From assembly GCA_003477045.1 (NCBI GenBank), contig DMTS01000064.1, forward strand, positions 8,212 to 25,995: 17,784 nt of DNA, written 5' to 3'. The position numbers and the translations under genes are program-made. The notes beneath the pieces are model-generated. The model saw nothing but the letters and a program-made list of their open reading frames with translations, was not told the origin of the DNA and made no database searches. Origin of the DNA: Candidatus Delongbacteria bacterium (GTDB lineage Bacteria; UBA4055). The first letter of the stretch is position 1. The number at the start of each line of letters is the position of its first letter. Positions 1 through 7,029 of the stretch are shown in pieces.

Positions 1-521
1 GGATAGGCGGAGGCACCTGCTATTATTATCTTCGGTTTGCACTCTAATGCCAGCCTTTCAAGTTCGTCATAGTCAATAAACCCGTTCTCAGTCACACCGT
101 AAGGAACGATATTATATAATCTTCCCGTGAAATTTACAGGTGAACCGTGTGTAAGATGCCCTCCCATGGAAAGGTTCATTCCCATAATGGTATCACCGGG
201 TTCTGCGAGCGCCATATACACAGCCATGTTTGCCTGCGAACCGCTGTGGGGCTGAACATTGGCCCATCTGCAGTTAAAGAGTTTCTTTGCCCTTTCTATG
301 GCAATAGTTTCCGCTTCGTCAACATTTGCACAGCCGCCGTAATATCTTTTACCGGGATATCCTTCGGCATATTTATTCGTCATGACCGAACCGAGAGCTT
401 CCAGAACTGCTTTAGAAACGAAATTTTCCGAAGCGATGAGTTCGATCTTATCGCACTGTCTTCTTTTTTCATTCTCTATCGTCTGATAAATTTCAGGATC
501 GAAGTCTTTTAGAATACTCAT
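1..521 (-). CDS. glyA: Serine hydroxymethyltransferase, N-terminal 173 residues (partial)
   Basis: PLP enzyme that interconverts serine and glycine while charging tetrahydrofolate with a one-carbon unit; cytoplasmic. The visible N-terminal part carries the family's hallmark stretches: 'ELIASENF' (about residues 27-34), 'YAEGYPGKRYYGG' (51-63), 'PHSGSQAN' (91-98) and 'LSMGGHLTHG' (117-126). The PLP-binding lysine region lies beyond the left edge of the window, so catalytic completeness cannot be judged. The ATG at 519-521 is preceded by a good ribosome site (ttaggaga on the minus strand). It sits 19 bases downstream of rpiB and is probably the last visible gene of a five-gene minus-strand operon. 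The rpiB-glyA neighbourhood is common in bacteria, which supports both calls. The identity is secure; only the 3' end is missing. Confidence 0.96.
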   Translation of the reverse strand, partial: MSILKDFDPEIYQTIENEKRRQCDKIELIASENFVSKAVLEALGSVMTNKYAEGYPGKRYYGGCANVDEAETIAIERAKKLFNCRWANVQPHSGSQANMAVYMALAEPGDTIMGMNLSMGGHLTHGSPVNFTGRLYNIVPYGVTENGFIDYDELERLALECKPKIIIAGASAY

Positions 522-540
522 TTTTACTCTCCTAACGGGT

Positions 541-975
541 TTAAATATTATCCAGTAAGTCCACTCTTCTTTTATGCCTGCCACCCAAAAATTCAGTTTT
601 TAAAAAAACATCCGTGATCTCTTCAGCGGTTTTAAAGTCCATAAATCTTCCGCCCAAGGCAAGAATATTCGCATCATTGTGCTCGCGTGCCAGTTTAGCA
701 TACTCTGAACAATGGCACAGCGCAGCTCTTATACCCTTAAATCTGTTCGCAGCGATCGATATGCCTATTCCGGTGCCGCAAATGATGATACCGAAACTTC
801 CGTCTTTGAGAACGGCTTCGGCTACTTTTTTTCCGAACACAGGATAATCTACGGAGTCTTCAGAAAAGGTTCCGAGATCATTTACGGTGTAGCCCTTAAC
901 GGTTAAGGCCGCTGAAAGTTTGCCTTTAAGGTCAAATCCGCCGTGATCGGAACCGATATGGATGATTTTGTCCAT
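541..975 (-). CDS. rpiB: Ribose-5-phosphate isomerase B
   Basis: Interconverts ribose 5-phosphate and ribulose 5-phosphate in the non-oxidative pentose phosphate pathway; cytoplasmic, RpiB/LacAB fold. At 144 residues it has the normal length. Visible motifs are 'SDHGG' (residues 9-13), 'CGTGIG' (66-71, with Cys66 as the expected catalytic base), 'HNDAN' (99-103, with the conserved His99) and the phosphate-binding 'GGRHKRR' near the C-terminus (131-137). These match RpiB rather than the LacA/LacB or unrelated RpiA types. The ATG at 973-975 has only a weak ribosome site, consistent with translation following the upstream TPR gene 12 bases away. glyA follows after 19 bases. No odd features seen. 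Confidence 0.96.
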   Translation of the reverse strand: MDKIIHIGSDHGGFDLKGKLSAALTVKGYTVNDLGTFSEDSVDYPVFGKKVAEAVLKDGSFGIIICGTGIGISIAANRFKGIRAALCHCSEYAKLAREHNDANILALGGRFMDFKTAEEITDVFLKTEFLGGRHKRRVDLLDNI

Positions 976-987
976 AATTGTCTGCGC

Positions 988-2391
988 CTATAAAGATTTC
1001 AGGTATGTTTCTATATATTTCACTTCTTCCCATTCAACATTGATCCATTTGTAACATTCTCTTGAAGGAAGTCTTATTTTGTTGTTGGTGAAGTAATCTG
1101 ATTTTGAAGGAACCTGACCGCTTTCTTTCATAGCGTGAGTCCTTCTTGTATCGCCGGATTTTTCATAAAGTCCGTAAGCTATTACAAAAACAAGTTTATC
1201 CTGATAATCGATACCTGTTTCGCAGGCTCCTATTGATTCGCTGTAGATCGCGGCCCATGTTTTATAAATGTTGATATTTCTTGAATTTTTGGCAAGCGCT
1301 CTTGTACATTCAGTTCTTGCGTCTGAGAATCTTTTTTTCTCGGTATAAAGCTTTGCCAGATTGATGTTGTAAAGCTCGTTGGCCGGATCAAGTTTTATCG
1401 CCTTCTGATTGTAGAATATGGATCTTTCGATGTTGTTCTTGTTTATCTTTATCAGCTTCTTGACCGCTTTAAGGTCGTTCGGATTTGATTCAAGAACTTT
1501 TTCGAGCATTTCCGACGCTTTGTTAGTGTTACCCTCATCGTAATATATTGAAGCGAGCCGTTCGATCGTTCTGGAATCATTGGGATTGGATCTGAGATTG
1601 TTTTCCAGTTTTACTTTTAGAGCCTGCTGGTCGAGGAATTTGGAGATCAGGAATGTAAGCAGGTTGTTTATTTCCTCGTCTTCGGGATTCGATTCTATAT
1701 ATTCCTCAAAGTACTCTATAGCCGCAACCGCATTTTCTTCGATCTCGGGATCTTCGGGATTTTCAGTTTTCAAGTTCTCAGCCAGCTGATAGTGATATTT
1801 TCCGGCTTTTTTCAAAAGAGTGAAATCGCGTTCTTTGGTCGTATCAGCTCTGTCCAGTTCTATCATTCTTTCTGCAATTTCTATCGCCTTATCTATTTTT
1901 CCTTCTGTAACATAGATGTAATCAAGCTGGATCAGTACCTGGGGATGATCAGGTTTTAACTGCGAGAATCTTTCATAGTCAACTTTAGCAGAGTCTTTGA
2001 GCCCCAGTTCTTCATATCCCTGGCCCCGCCAGAAAAGAAGAATATTTTTAGCGTGATCAAAGTCGGGATCAATAGCGATTATCTGATTTATATATTCAAC
2101 CATATCTCTGAATTTTTTCTGCTGCTTTTTTGTCTGTGAAAAGCTTGAGAATTTGTTAATATCGTTCTTCTGAGAATCAGTAAGCGGTATTTTTTCCTTT
2201 TTGACTTCAGGCGCGGCAGGTTCTTCGGCAGGCATTTCTGCCTCGGCAAAAGAGATGTCTTTTACATTTTCGCCGGAATTATTTTCAGTCACTGCTGTAT
2301 TGTCTGCTTTTACTGTCTGAGTCTGAGAGCCGCAGCTTATCACTGAGAAAACTGCGCATAGCGCAAATACAATTACGGTCAGTTTTTTCAT
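988..2391 (-). CDS. TPR-repeat lipoprotein, function unknown
   Basis: A 467-residue envelope lipoprotein. It starts with a lysine-rich, hydrophobic signal ending in the lipobox-like 'VISC', with the lipidated Cys at residue 20. A low-complexity Glu/Ala/Pro/Lys linker follows (about 30-70). From about 85 to 420 there is a helical solenoid of TPR-like units, recognisable from recurring 'NP-D' or 'DP-' turns (for example IDPD 107-110, KPDHP 146-150, SNPED 234-238, SNPND 269-272 and 302-306, LDPAN 334-338). The tail (430-455) has an aromatic/Cys segment, 'CYKWI' at 446-450, similar in character to conserved tails of TPR proteins in the Bacteroidota-like superphylum. The start has a textbook ggagg site 6 bases upstream. 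It follows the barrel gene by 18 bases and precedes rpiB by 12. A scaffold for an envelope complex is the likely role, but that is inference. Confidence 0.82.
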   Translation of the reverse strand: MKKLTVIVFALCAVFSVISCGSQTQTVKADNTAVTENNSGENVKDISFAEAEMPAEEPAAPEVKKEKIPLTDSQKNDINKFSSFSQTKKQQKKFRDMVEYINQIIAIDPDFDHAKNILLFWRGQGYEELGLKDSAKVDYERFSQLKPDHPQVLIQLDYIYVTEGKIDKAIEIAERMIELDRADTTKERDFTLLKKAGKYHYQLAENLKTENPEDPEIEENAVAAIEYFEEYIESNPEDEEINNLLTFLISKFLDQQALKVKLENNLRSNPNDSRTIERLASIYYDEGNTNKASEMLEKVLESNPNDLKAVKKLIKINKNNIERSIFYNQKAIKLDPANELYNINLAKLYTEKKRFSDARTECTRALAKNSRNINIYKTWAAIYSESIGACETGIDYQDKLVFVIAYGLYEKSGDTRRTHAMKESGQVPSKSDYFTNNKIRLPSRECYKWINVEWEEVKYIETYLKSL

Positions 2392-2409
2392 TCGTTCCTC
2401 CAGTTATCT

Positions 2410-3684
2410 TTAGTCATCATATTTTTCTTTCTTAAGTCTCCAGCTGTCAGATGAGATCAGATTGAACTGAAGTTTAAATATCTTGTCTTCAAGCCCGTTA
2501 TCCTCAGCTGATCCTGACTGTGTTAAGCTGAATTTTATTTCTATATTAGTTTTATCGCGGTTGAAAGGGAAGTTAACACCGAAAGTTCCCGAGTAGTCGT
2601 AAATAGCTTCACCGCCATACTCATAAGGCCGTTTTTCGGCAGTGAAATAAGCCGAATATACCATTCTTTTGTAGTAAGGGTCATATTTTCTGTGGCGGGG
2701 ATCATAGCTGACTCCGAAAATATTTCTTGAATAATTCGAGAGGGCTATTTTGTCAATTCCCAGATCAAGTCCCGAAAACTGCTTGGCCGAATAATCATAT
2801 GAGAAAACAAATTTTGAATAATTGTAGGCAAAACCGATACCGAACTCGGCCGGCCATTCCGGATTGTTCACTTCATATTCGTTCAGTGAAAATTCCTCCA
2901 CCAGAGTTCCGTAAGATGTTGTCCTTTCAAAACCGGTAATTTTGTTCACATATGAGTACAGCGGAACGGAGAATTGTCCGCCTATCCTTAGACCAAGGGG
3001 CGAACTGTATAAAAATCCGCCTCCGGCGGCGAAGTGGAACAGTTGAGTTTTTTCGCTGCTCTCAAAGTACTTTTCCCAATCTGTTATCCAGACGGAATCA
3101 ACAGAGTTCCATACATAGGTCGTGTATTTATATTTTCTCACATCATCATAGTTGCCCAGTTTGAAAGACGCATGTAAGGCGGCGGAGAATGAATTAAAGC
3201 CTTTCCCGTAAACTAAAGATATATTTGAAATACTGCCCTTTTTGTTTTCAAGCGTCATTACGCTTGTATTTTCAAAGCTTTCAGGTACAGTGACTTCACT
3301 TTCTGAAACGCTGGTAATGTCGGTTACTGAAACGGGATAATAAGAAAATCCGAAAAAATGCCTGTTGCCGAAAGGCAGAGCAAAACTTATATCTTCAAAA
3401 GTAAATCTGTCATATTCAGATTTGACACCTTCAGCGTTTTCTGTACTATGGGCATAATAGGATGCCGACAACGAAAAACTTGTGTTCGACAGATAAGCCC
3501 ACGATGCGAAGTTATGATTTTTCAGAATCAGTGAATCCGCGAAAGCAAATCCGGTTGAATTATTGAGAGTAGGTTCAATATCGCCGAGCGACAGGGAGGA
3601 AAAAGATGAAGTATCGGAAAACAGGCACGATATGGAAATTAAAGTTAGCATCAGAGTATTTTTTATCATTTTTTTTAATTCCAT
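2410..3684 (-). CDS. Putative outer-membrane beta-barrel protein
   Basis: A 424-residue exported protein of unknown function. The N-terminus is a hydrophobic signal (about residues 6-22). A Cys at 20 sits in a poor lipobox context, so signal peptidase I cleavage is more likely than lipidation. The rest alternates polar and aromatic residues in short strands with Tyr/Phe/Ser-rich turns, as in transmembrane beta-barrels of the FadL/PorV type; examples are 'HFFGFSYYPVSV' and 'GFAYNYSKFVFSYDYS'. The last strands ('KIFKLQFNL...SDSWRLKK') resemble C-terminal strands of barrels from the Bacteroidota-like superphylum, though the final residues are charged rather than aromatic. The ATG at 3682-3684 lies 3 bases after the previous stop and has a gggg site. 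An internal ATG at 3667-3669 would remove five residues and is possible. It lies between two lipoproteins, so the three may form one complex. Confidence 0.72.
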   Translation of the reverse strand: MELKKMIKNTLMLTLISISCLFSDTSSFSSLSLGDIEPTLNNSTGFAFADSLILKNHNFASWAYLSNTSFSLSASYYAHSTENAEGVKSEYDRFTFEDISFALPFGNRHFFGFSYYPVSVTDITSVSESEVTVPESFENTSVMTLENKKGSISNISLVYGKGFNSFSAALHASFKLGNYDDVRKYKYTTYVWNSVDSVWITDWEKYFESSEKTQLFHFAAGGGFLYSSPLGLRIGGQFSVPLYSYVNKITGFERTTSYGTLVEEFSLNEYEVNNPEWPAEFGIGFAYNYSKFVFSYDYSAKQFSGLDLGIDKIALSNYSRNIFGVSYDPRHRKYDPYYKRMVYSAYFTAEKRPYEYGGEAIYDYSGTFGVNFPFNRDKTNIEIKFSLTQSGSAEDNGLEDKIFKLQFNLISSDSWRLKKEKYDD

Positions 3685-3687
3685 TTT

Positions 3688-4905
3688 TTATTCCCCGACG
3701 ATGATATATGAAACATTGATTTTTGGCTTTTTAAATACACTGAATCCGAAAGGCGAACCCCAGTTTTTGGTCGTAATGAGGAAGCCGAAATTATTATCAG
3801 GATTCTTGATCCAGTTCTGTATGACTGCATCCATAACCAGATAATTGGCTGAATCGCTCAGGTTGATTTTATAATCCCATGGGTTAAGCTTGTCGTAGTT
3901 ATATATTTCTTCATCCGAGTACCAAAGCGAATCGGTCATGATATATACCGAGACCTCTTTGCTTGTAGATACATTATTCGAGATCGATCCGTAAACCGCA
4001 TCAATTTCATCGGTGACAGCAGTAAGATCGATCCTTCCCGTAATTACAACGGCTGAAGTGTCGATACCGCTCAAGTCAATTCTACAGGCATAGCTTTCGC
4101 CCGAAATTCCGCCGAGTTTTATTTCATCCTGGACAAGATCAAGAAAAGAGTGCTTTTTTTCAACTAGAGAAATGTCATCCGAAATGTAAGCACTGTCAAC
4201 TTCGGAAACAGTTATAACGGAGTCGCCGCCGTCTGTTGCGGTCAGAGTATCCGGATAAGAATAATACGAATATATTTTCGGTCTTAGCGAAGTATATGCC
4301 CACTTTGAAGAGTACATTTTCATTACCGGAGAGATATTATTTCCCGCAGCATCCTTTAAATAAAAGCTTTCAGTTTGGGTGCTTATTGTATCGTCAGCGG
4401 CCCACTGGGTCAGTGAAAGGCTGTCTATGGGTATTCTGATCCTATATAACGAGGAGTCAACTAATGTTATATCGCATGAAGTGAACGGTACCGAAGGGAG
4501 ATCGAAATCAGTCTGTTCAGCCGTAGAATCCGCCCATACCGCTTCAGTTTTAAAAACATCTATTCTTTTGCCTATTATAAGCGGGTCGCAAGAGTTGATT
4601 TTATAAACGATAAATGCAGAATCGAGACTGTCGGTAGCCAGAGGCAGGTTGACTTTGAAAACCGATTCAGCCCAGGCAGTAGTGTCCCCCGCGACAATAT
4701 CCCTTCCGATATAAATATAACCGTCATTTATGCTTTTTTTTGCGTACAATACAGTATCGTTGTTTAAAATTACCGAAGAAGTATCTGCATAAAAATTCGG
4801 GTCCTGAGGATCAAAAATGCCGCTGCTGTCGTATTTTTGAGAGCAGGAGATCATAAAAGCAATAACTGCTGTGAATATTGCGATCCTGATATGTTTTATT
4901 TCCAT
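3688..4905 (-). CDS. Lipoprotein with DNRLRE-like beta-sandwich domain
   Basis: A 405-residue probable lipoprotein. The signal (residues 1-20) ends in 'FMISC', with Cys21 as the lipidation site. Most of the chain is Ser/Thr/Asp/Ile/Val-rich beta sequence. Residues about 60-105 ('YIYIGRD' then a 'VFKVNL...DSAFIVYKI' pattern) match the opening strands of DNRLRE-type domains. Residues 352-402 match the closing strands: hydrophobic 'VMDAVIQNWI', then 'NNFGFLITT' and the final 'KPKINVSYI'. In known proteins that fold sits on exported surface or secreted polypeptides. It is the first gene of the left operon, with a candidate promoter at 4994-5023 and a weak ribosome site. The barrel gene starts 3 bases after its stop, suggesting translational coupling. 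The exact role is unknown; a surface-exposed partner of the barrel is an inference. Confidence 0.7.
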   Translation of the reverse strand: MEIKHIRIAIFTAVIAFMISCSQKYDSSGIFDPQDPNFYADTSSVILNNDTVLYAKKSINDGYIYIGRDIVAGDTTAWAESVFKVNLPLATDSLDSAFIVYKINSCDPLIIGKRIDVFKTEAVWADSTAEQTDFDLPSVPFTSCDITLVDSSLYRIRIPIDSLSLTQWAADDTISTQTESFYLKDAAGNNISPVMKMYSSKWAYTSLRPKIYSYYSYPDTLTATDGGDSVITVSEVDSAYISDDISLVEKKHSFLDLVQDEIKLGGISGESYACRIDLSGIDTSAVVITGRIDLTAVTDEIDAVYGSISNNVSTSKEVSVYIMTDSLWYSDEEIYNYDKLNPWDYKINLSDSANYLVMDAVIQNWIKNPDNNFGFLITTKNWGSPFGFSVFKKPKINVSYIIVGE

Positions 4906-4993
4906 TTTGTTCTATCCGGTTTTATTTCTTCAGGTCTGTAAACTTTTTTATACTGCATTTGTTCACTTTTTACCTTAATAAAAAGCGTCCGTT

Positions 4994-5023
4994 AATATAA
5001 TCGAAATCACTATGCTTAGTCAA
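4994..5023 (-). promoter_or_regulatory. Candidate sigma70-type promoter of the envelope/rpiB/glyA operon
   Basis: Read on the minus strand: -35 TTGACT (5023-5018), an 18-base spacer, and -10 TATATT (4999-4994). Each hexamer differs from consensus at one position. Transcription would start near 4987, leaving a leader of about 80 bases before the lipoprotein ATG at 4905. In AT-rich DNA such matches arise by chance, so confidence is moderate. Confidence 0.5.
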
Positions 5024-5042
5024 TCAAATTTTTATAATGATT

Positions 5043-5061
5043 AATTACTGATTTTGTAATT
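5043..5061. promoter_or_regulatory. Short inverted repeat upstream of the phosphate transporter
   Basis: AATTAC (5043-5048) and GTAATT (5056-5061) form a perfect six-base dyad around a 7-base centre, just downstream of the TATAAT at 5033-5038 and 43 bases before the transporter start. The position suits an operator, but the arms are all but one A/T per arm, so chance is a real alternative. Confidence 0.25.
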
Positions 5062-5103
5062 GCATTTAACATTTTGATTATTTAGATTTCCACGGCTGAT
5101 AAA

Positions 5104-6267
5104 ATGAATGCGGAAAGATTTATGAACGACGGTATTAGGATAAAAAAGAATAAACATGAAACATTAACAAGAATTATCGCTTTGCTGATATTTCTCTGGG
5201 TCTTTTTACTAAGTATAAAACTTTTGGGAGAGGTATTTAAGCACTTTTTTTCCGAGCAGGCGCAGAACCTTATTGCGAACGCCACAGACGATCCGTTCGT
5301 GTCGCTTTTTATCGGGATTCTTGCAACTGCGATAATTCAATCTTCATCTTCAACCACATCGATAATAGTCGCATTCGTCGCTTCCGGTTCTATGGCATAC
5401 ATGAACGCAATACCTATGGTCCTCGGAGCAAATATCGGCACTTCAGTTACGGGCATAATCGTAGCTTTCGGGCAGGTAAGGAACAAGCTTGAGTTCAAAA
5501 GGTCTTTTTCCGCAGCGATCGTTCATGACTTTTTCAACCTTTTCAGCGTGATTATCTTTTTACCGCTAGAGCTTTACACCGGTATTCTCAGTAAAAGCGC
5601 GAAATATCTGACAGATGTACTGGTCGGAACTTCGTCTATGACATTCGATTCTCCTCTTGATGCTCTGGTAAAATCAGCATCGCAGTGGATTGAACTTTCT
5701 GTCGCAGGTCTTTTCGGATGTGTAACTGACGGAAAATGTCACTATAACGGCTGGCTGCTTACAGTAATGATAATAATAAGCCTCGCTCTGCTATTCACTT
5801 CTCTGATATATATTTCAGCGATAATGAAAAAAATACTGATCGGTAAATTTGAGAAAATAATACATAAGTTCATTTTCAACCACACTATAACAGCATTTCT
5901 TTTCGGGCTAATGTTCACACTGCTAGTTCAATCATCATCTGTTACAATATCTCTTATAGTACCTCTGGTCGGTGCCGGAATCTTTACACTAGAACAAATA
6001 TTTCCGTACGCAGTCGGTGCGAATATCGGAACAACTATTACAGGTATCCTTGCAGCGCTGGTGTCCGGGAATACCAACGCGATAACAATAGCATTAGTGC
6101 ATACCATATTCAATACTTTCGGAGCTATACTGTTTATTCCTCTCAGGTTTATTCCGATTGCGGCGGCAAAGTGGTTCTCGAATAAATGTTATCAGAACAG
6201 AATGTGGGCGGTCGGGTTTACGGTCGTGCTGTTCTTTATAATTCCGATCCTGATAATATTTTTATAA
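5104..6267 (+). CDS. Na+/phosphate cotransporter (NptA/PNaS family)
   Basis: Inner-membrane Na+-coupled inorganic phosphate transporter of the SLC34-related family (Na/Pi-cotransporter domain). Its 387 residues contain the two inverted half-repeats of the family, each with a QSSS signature: 'QSSSSTTS' (79-86) followed by 'GANIGTS' (108-114), and 'QSSSVTIS' (276-283) followed by 'GANIGTT' (305-311). Around eight or more hydrophobic segments are visible. A short loop at about 205-215 has two cysteines (206 and 212). Many bacterial relatives carry a C-terminal PhoU domain; this one ends right after its last membrane segment, and a PhoU-like protein is encoded separately 28 bases downstream. The start could instead be the in-frame ATG at 5122, which has a ggaaag site; the ATG at 5104 has a poor one. 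An in-frame stop at 5083-5085 rules out a longer form. Confidence 0.92.
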   Translation: MNAERFMNDGIRIKKNKHETLTRIIALLIFLWVFLLSIKLLGEVFKHFFSEQAQNLIANATDDPFVSLFIGILATAIIQSSSSTTSIIVAFVASGSMAYMNAIPMVLGANIGTSVTGIIVAFGQVRNKLEFKRSFSAAIVHDFFNLFSVIIFLPLELYTGILSKSAKYLTDVLVGTSSMTFDSPLDALVKSASQWIELSVAGLFGCVTDGKCHYNGWLLTVMIIISLALLFTSLIYISAIMKKILIGKFEKIIHKFIFNHTITAFLFGLMFTLLVQSSSVTISLIVPLVGAGIFTLEQIFPYAVGANIGTTITGILAALVSGNTNAITIALVHTIFNTFGAILFIPLRFIPIAAAKWFSNKCYQNRMWAVGFTVVLFFIIPILIIFL

Positions 6268-6295
6268 ATAAACTTTAAAAACAGCGGAGTAGAAA

Positions 6296-7009
6296 ATGAT
6301 ACTAAATCAATTCTTTAAAATGCTATCACGCCAGGATCTTCTGACGCAGGCGCTGAATGACACCTATGAAATGGCTGAGATAGCCAACAGACAGTATAAT
6401 TATGTATTAAAGATCACTTTTGATGATCTGAAAAGGACAGTTACGCCTGATGAGATTGAGCAGGTGAGAAAAAAGGATTATTTACTGAATCATTTTGAAA
6501 AATCCATCAGAAAGAAAGTGTTCGAGCATCTTGCTGTGAATGACAAGGAGGAACAGGAGCTCTATACGGCGTTTATTCTTACGACGATAATAAACAATTT
6601 TGAAAGGATCGGAGACTATACAAAAAATATTTGCGAAGTCGCAGAAATAAAGCATATGCTCAAAGATGAGGAATGGAACAAAAAACTTCTCAGTTATTCC
6701 GAAATGATCAGAGAAGTATTCCAGGATTCACTTCATGCGTTCAAGAACGGCGATGCCGAACTTGCAAAGAAAATTATCGACCGTCATTATGAAATAAAAA
6801 GTAAAATAAACGATGATATTAATACTGTAGCTACCAAAGAACCATCCGCAACCGTAAATTATGCGTCATATGCATTATTTTTAAGATACCTGAAAAGGAT
6901 AAGTTCCCATCTGATGAATATTGCCACTTCAATAACCAATCCTATAGATAAGATAGGTTATTATGTGGGCGATGAAGGCGGTGAAGTTAATGAAAAGGAT
7001 GATGAATAG
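6296..7009 (+). CDS. PhoU-like protein, probable partner of the Na+/phosphate transporter
   Basis: A 237-residue all-helical cytoplasmic protein with the two-repeat PhoU layout. The first repeat has the metal-binding ExxxD motif intact in 'NFERIGDYTKNI' (Glu103, Asp107). The equivalent place in the second repeat reads 'YLKRISSHLMNI', where the acidic residues are replaced by Lys200 and Ser204. The C-terminal tail (from about 225) is acidic and probably disordered. The start at 6296 has a ggag site 6 bases upstream. PhoU proteins normally restrain phosphate uptake and signalling; in NptA-type transporters the PhoU domain is often fused to the C-terminus, so a separate gene here suggests the same job in trans. 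It is probably cotranscribed with the transporter and with the methyltransferase 20 bases downstream. Confidence 0.87.
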   Translation: MILNQFFKMLSRQDLLTQALNDTYEMAEIANRQYNYVLKITFDDLKRTVTPDEIEQVRKKDYLLNHFEKSIRKKVFEHLAVNDKEEQELYTAFILTTIINNFERIGDYTKNICEVAEIKHMLKDEEWNKKLLSYSEMIREVFQDSLHAFKNGDAELAKKIIDRHYEIKSKINDDINTVATKEPSATVNYASYALFLRYLKRISSHLMNIATSITNPIDKIGYYVGDEGGEVNEKDDE

Positions 7010-7029
7010 ATAAGCGGGGCATTGACAGA

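Larger units (their letters stand above)
4906..5103. other. Divergent intergenic region between the envelope operon and the phosphate transporter
   Basis: This 198-base AT-rich stretch must hold promoters for both directions. Leftward there is a reasonable sigma70-like promoter (listed separately). Rightward I see only an isolated TATAAT at 5033-5038 without a convincing -35 element, so the transporter's promoter is unresolved. I looked for PhoB-box-like direct repeats because of the phosphate genes and found none. The leftward leader (about 82 bases) contains two short overlapping reading frames, described under findings. No known riboswitch or RNA gene was recognised. Confidence 0.5.

Noticed and set aside
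147..512. 121-codon plus-strand open frame
   Set aside because: It lies antisense to glyA, whose protein motifs are unmistakable; no ribosome site or recognisable protein.
3563..3844. 93-codon plus-strand open frame across the barrel/lipoprotein junction
   Set aside because: Antisense to two genes with signal peptides and coherent folds; composition follows the opposite strand.
4906..5103. Possible PhoB box or riboswitch before the phosphate transporter or envelope operon
   Set aside because: No direct repeats of the PhoB type and no recognisable aptamer core were seen; the region is simply AT-rich.
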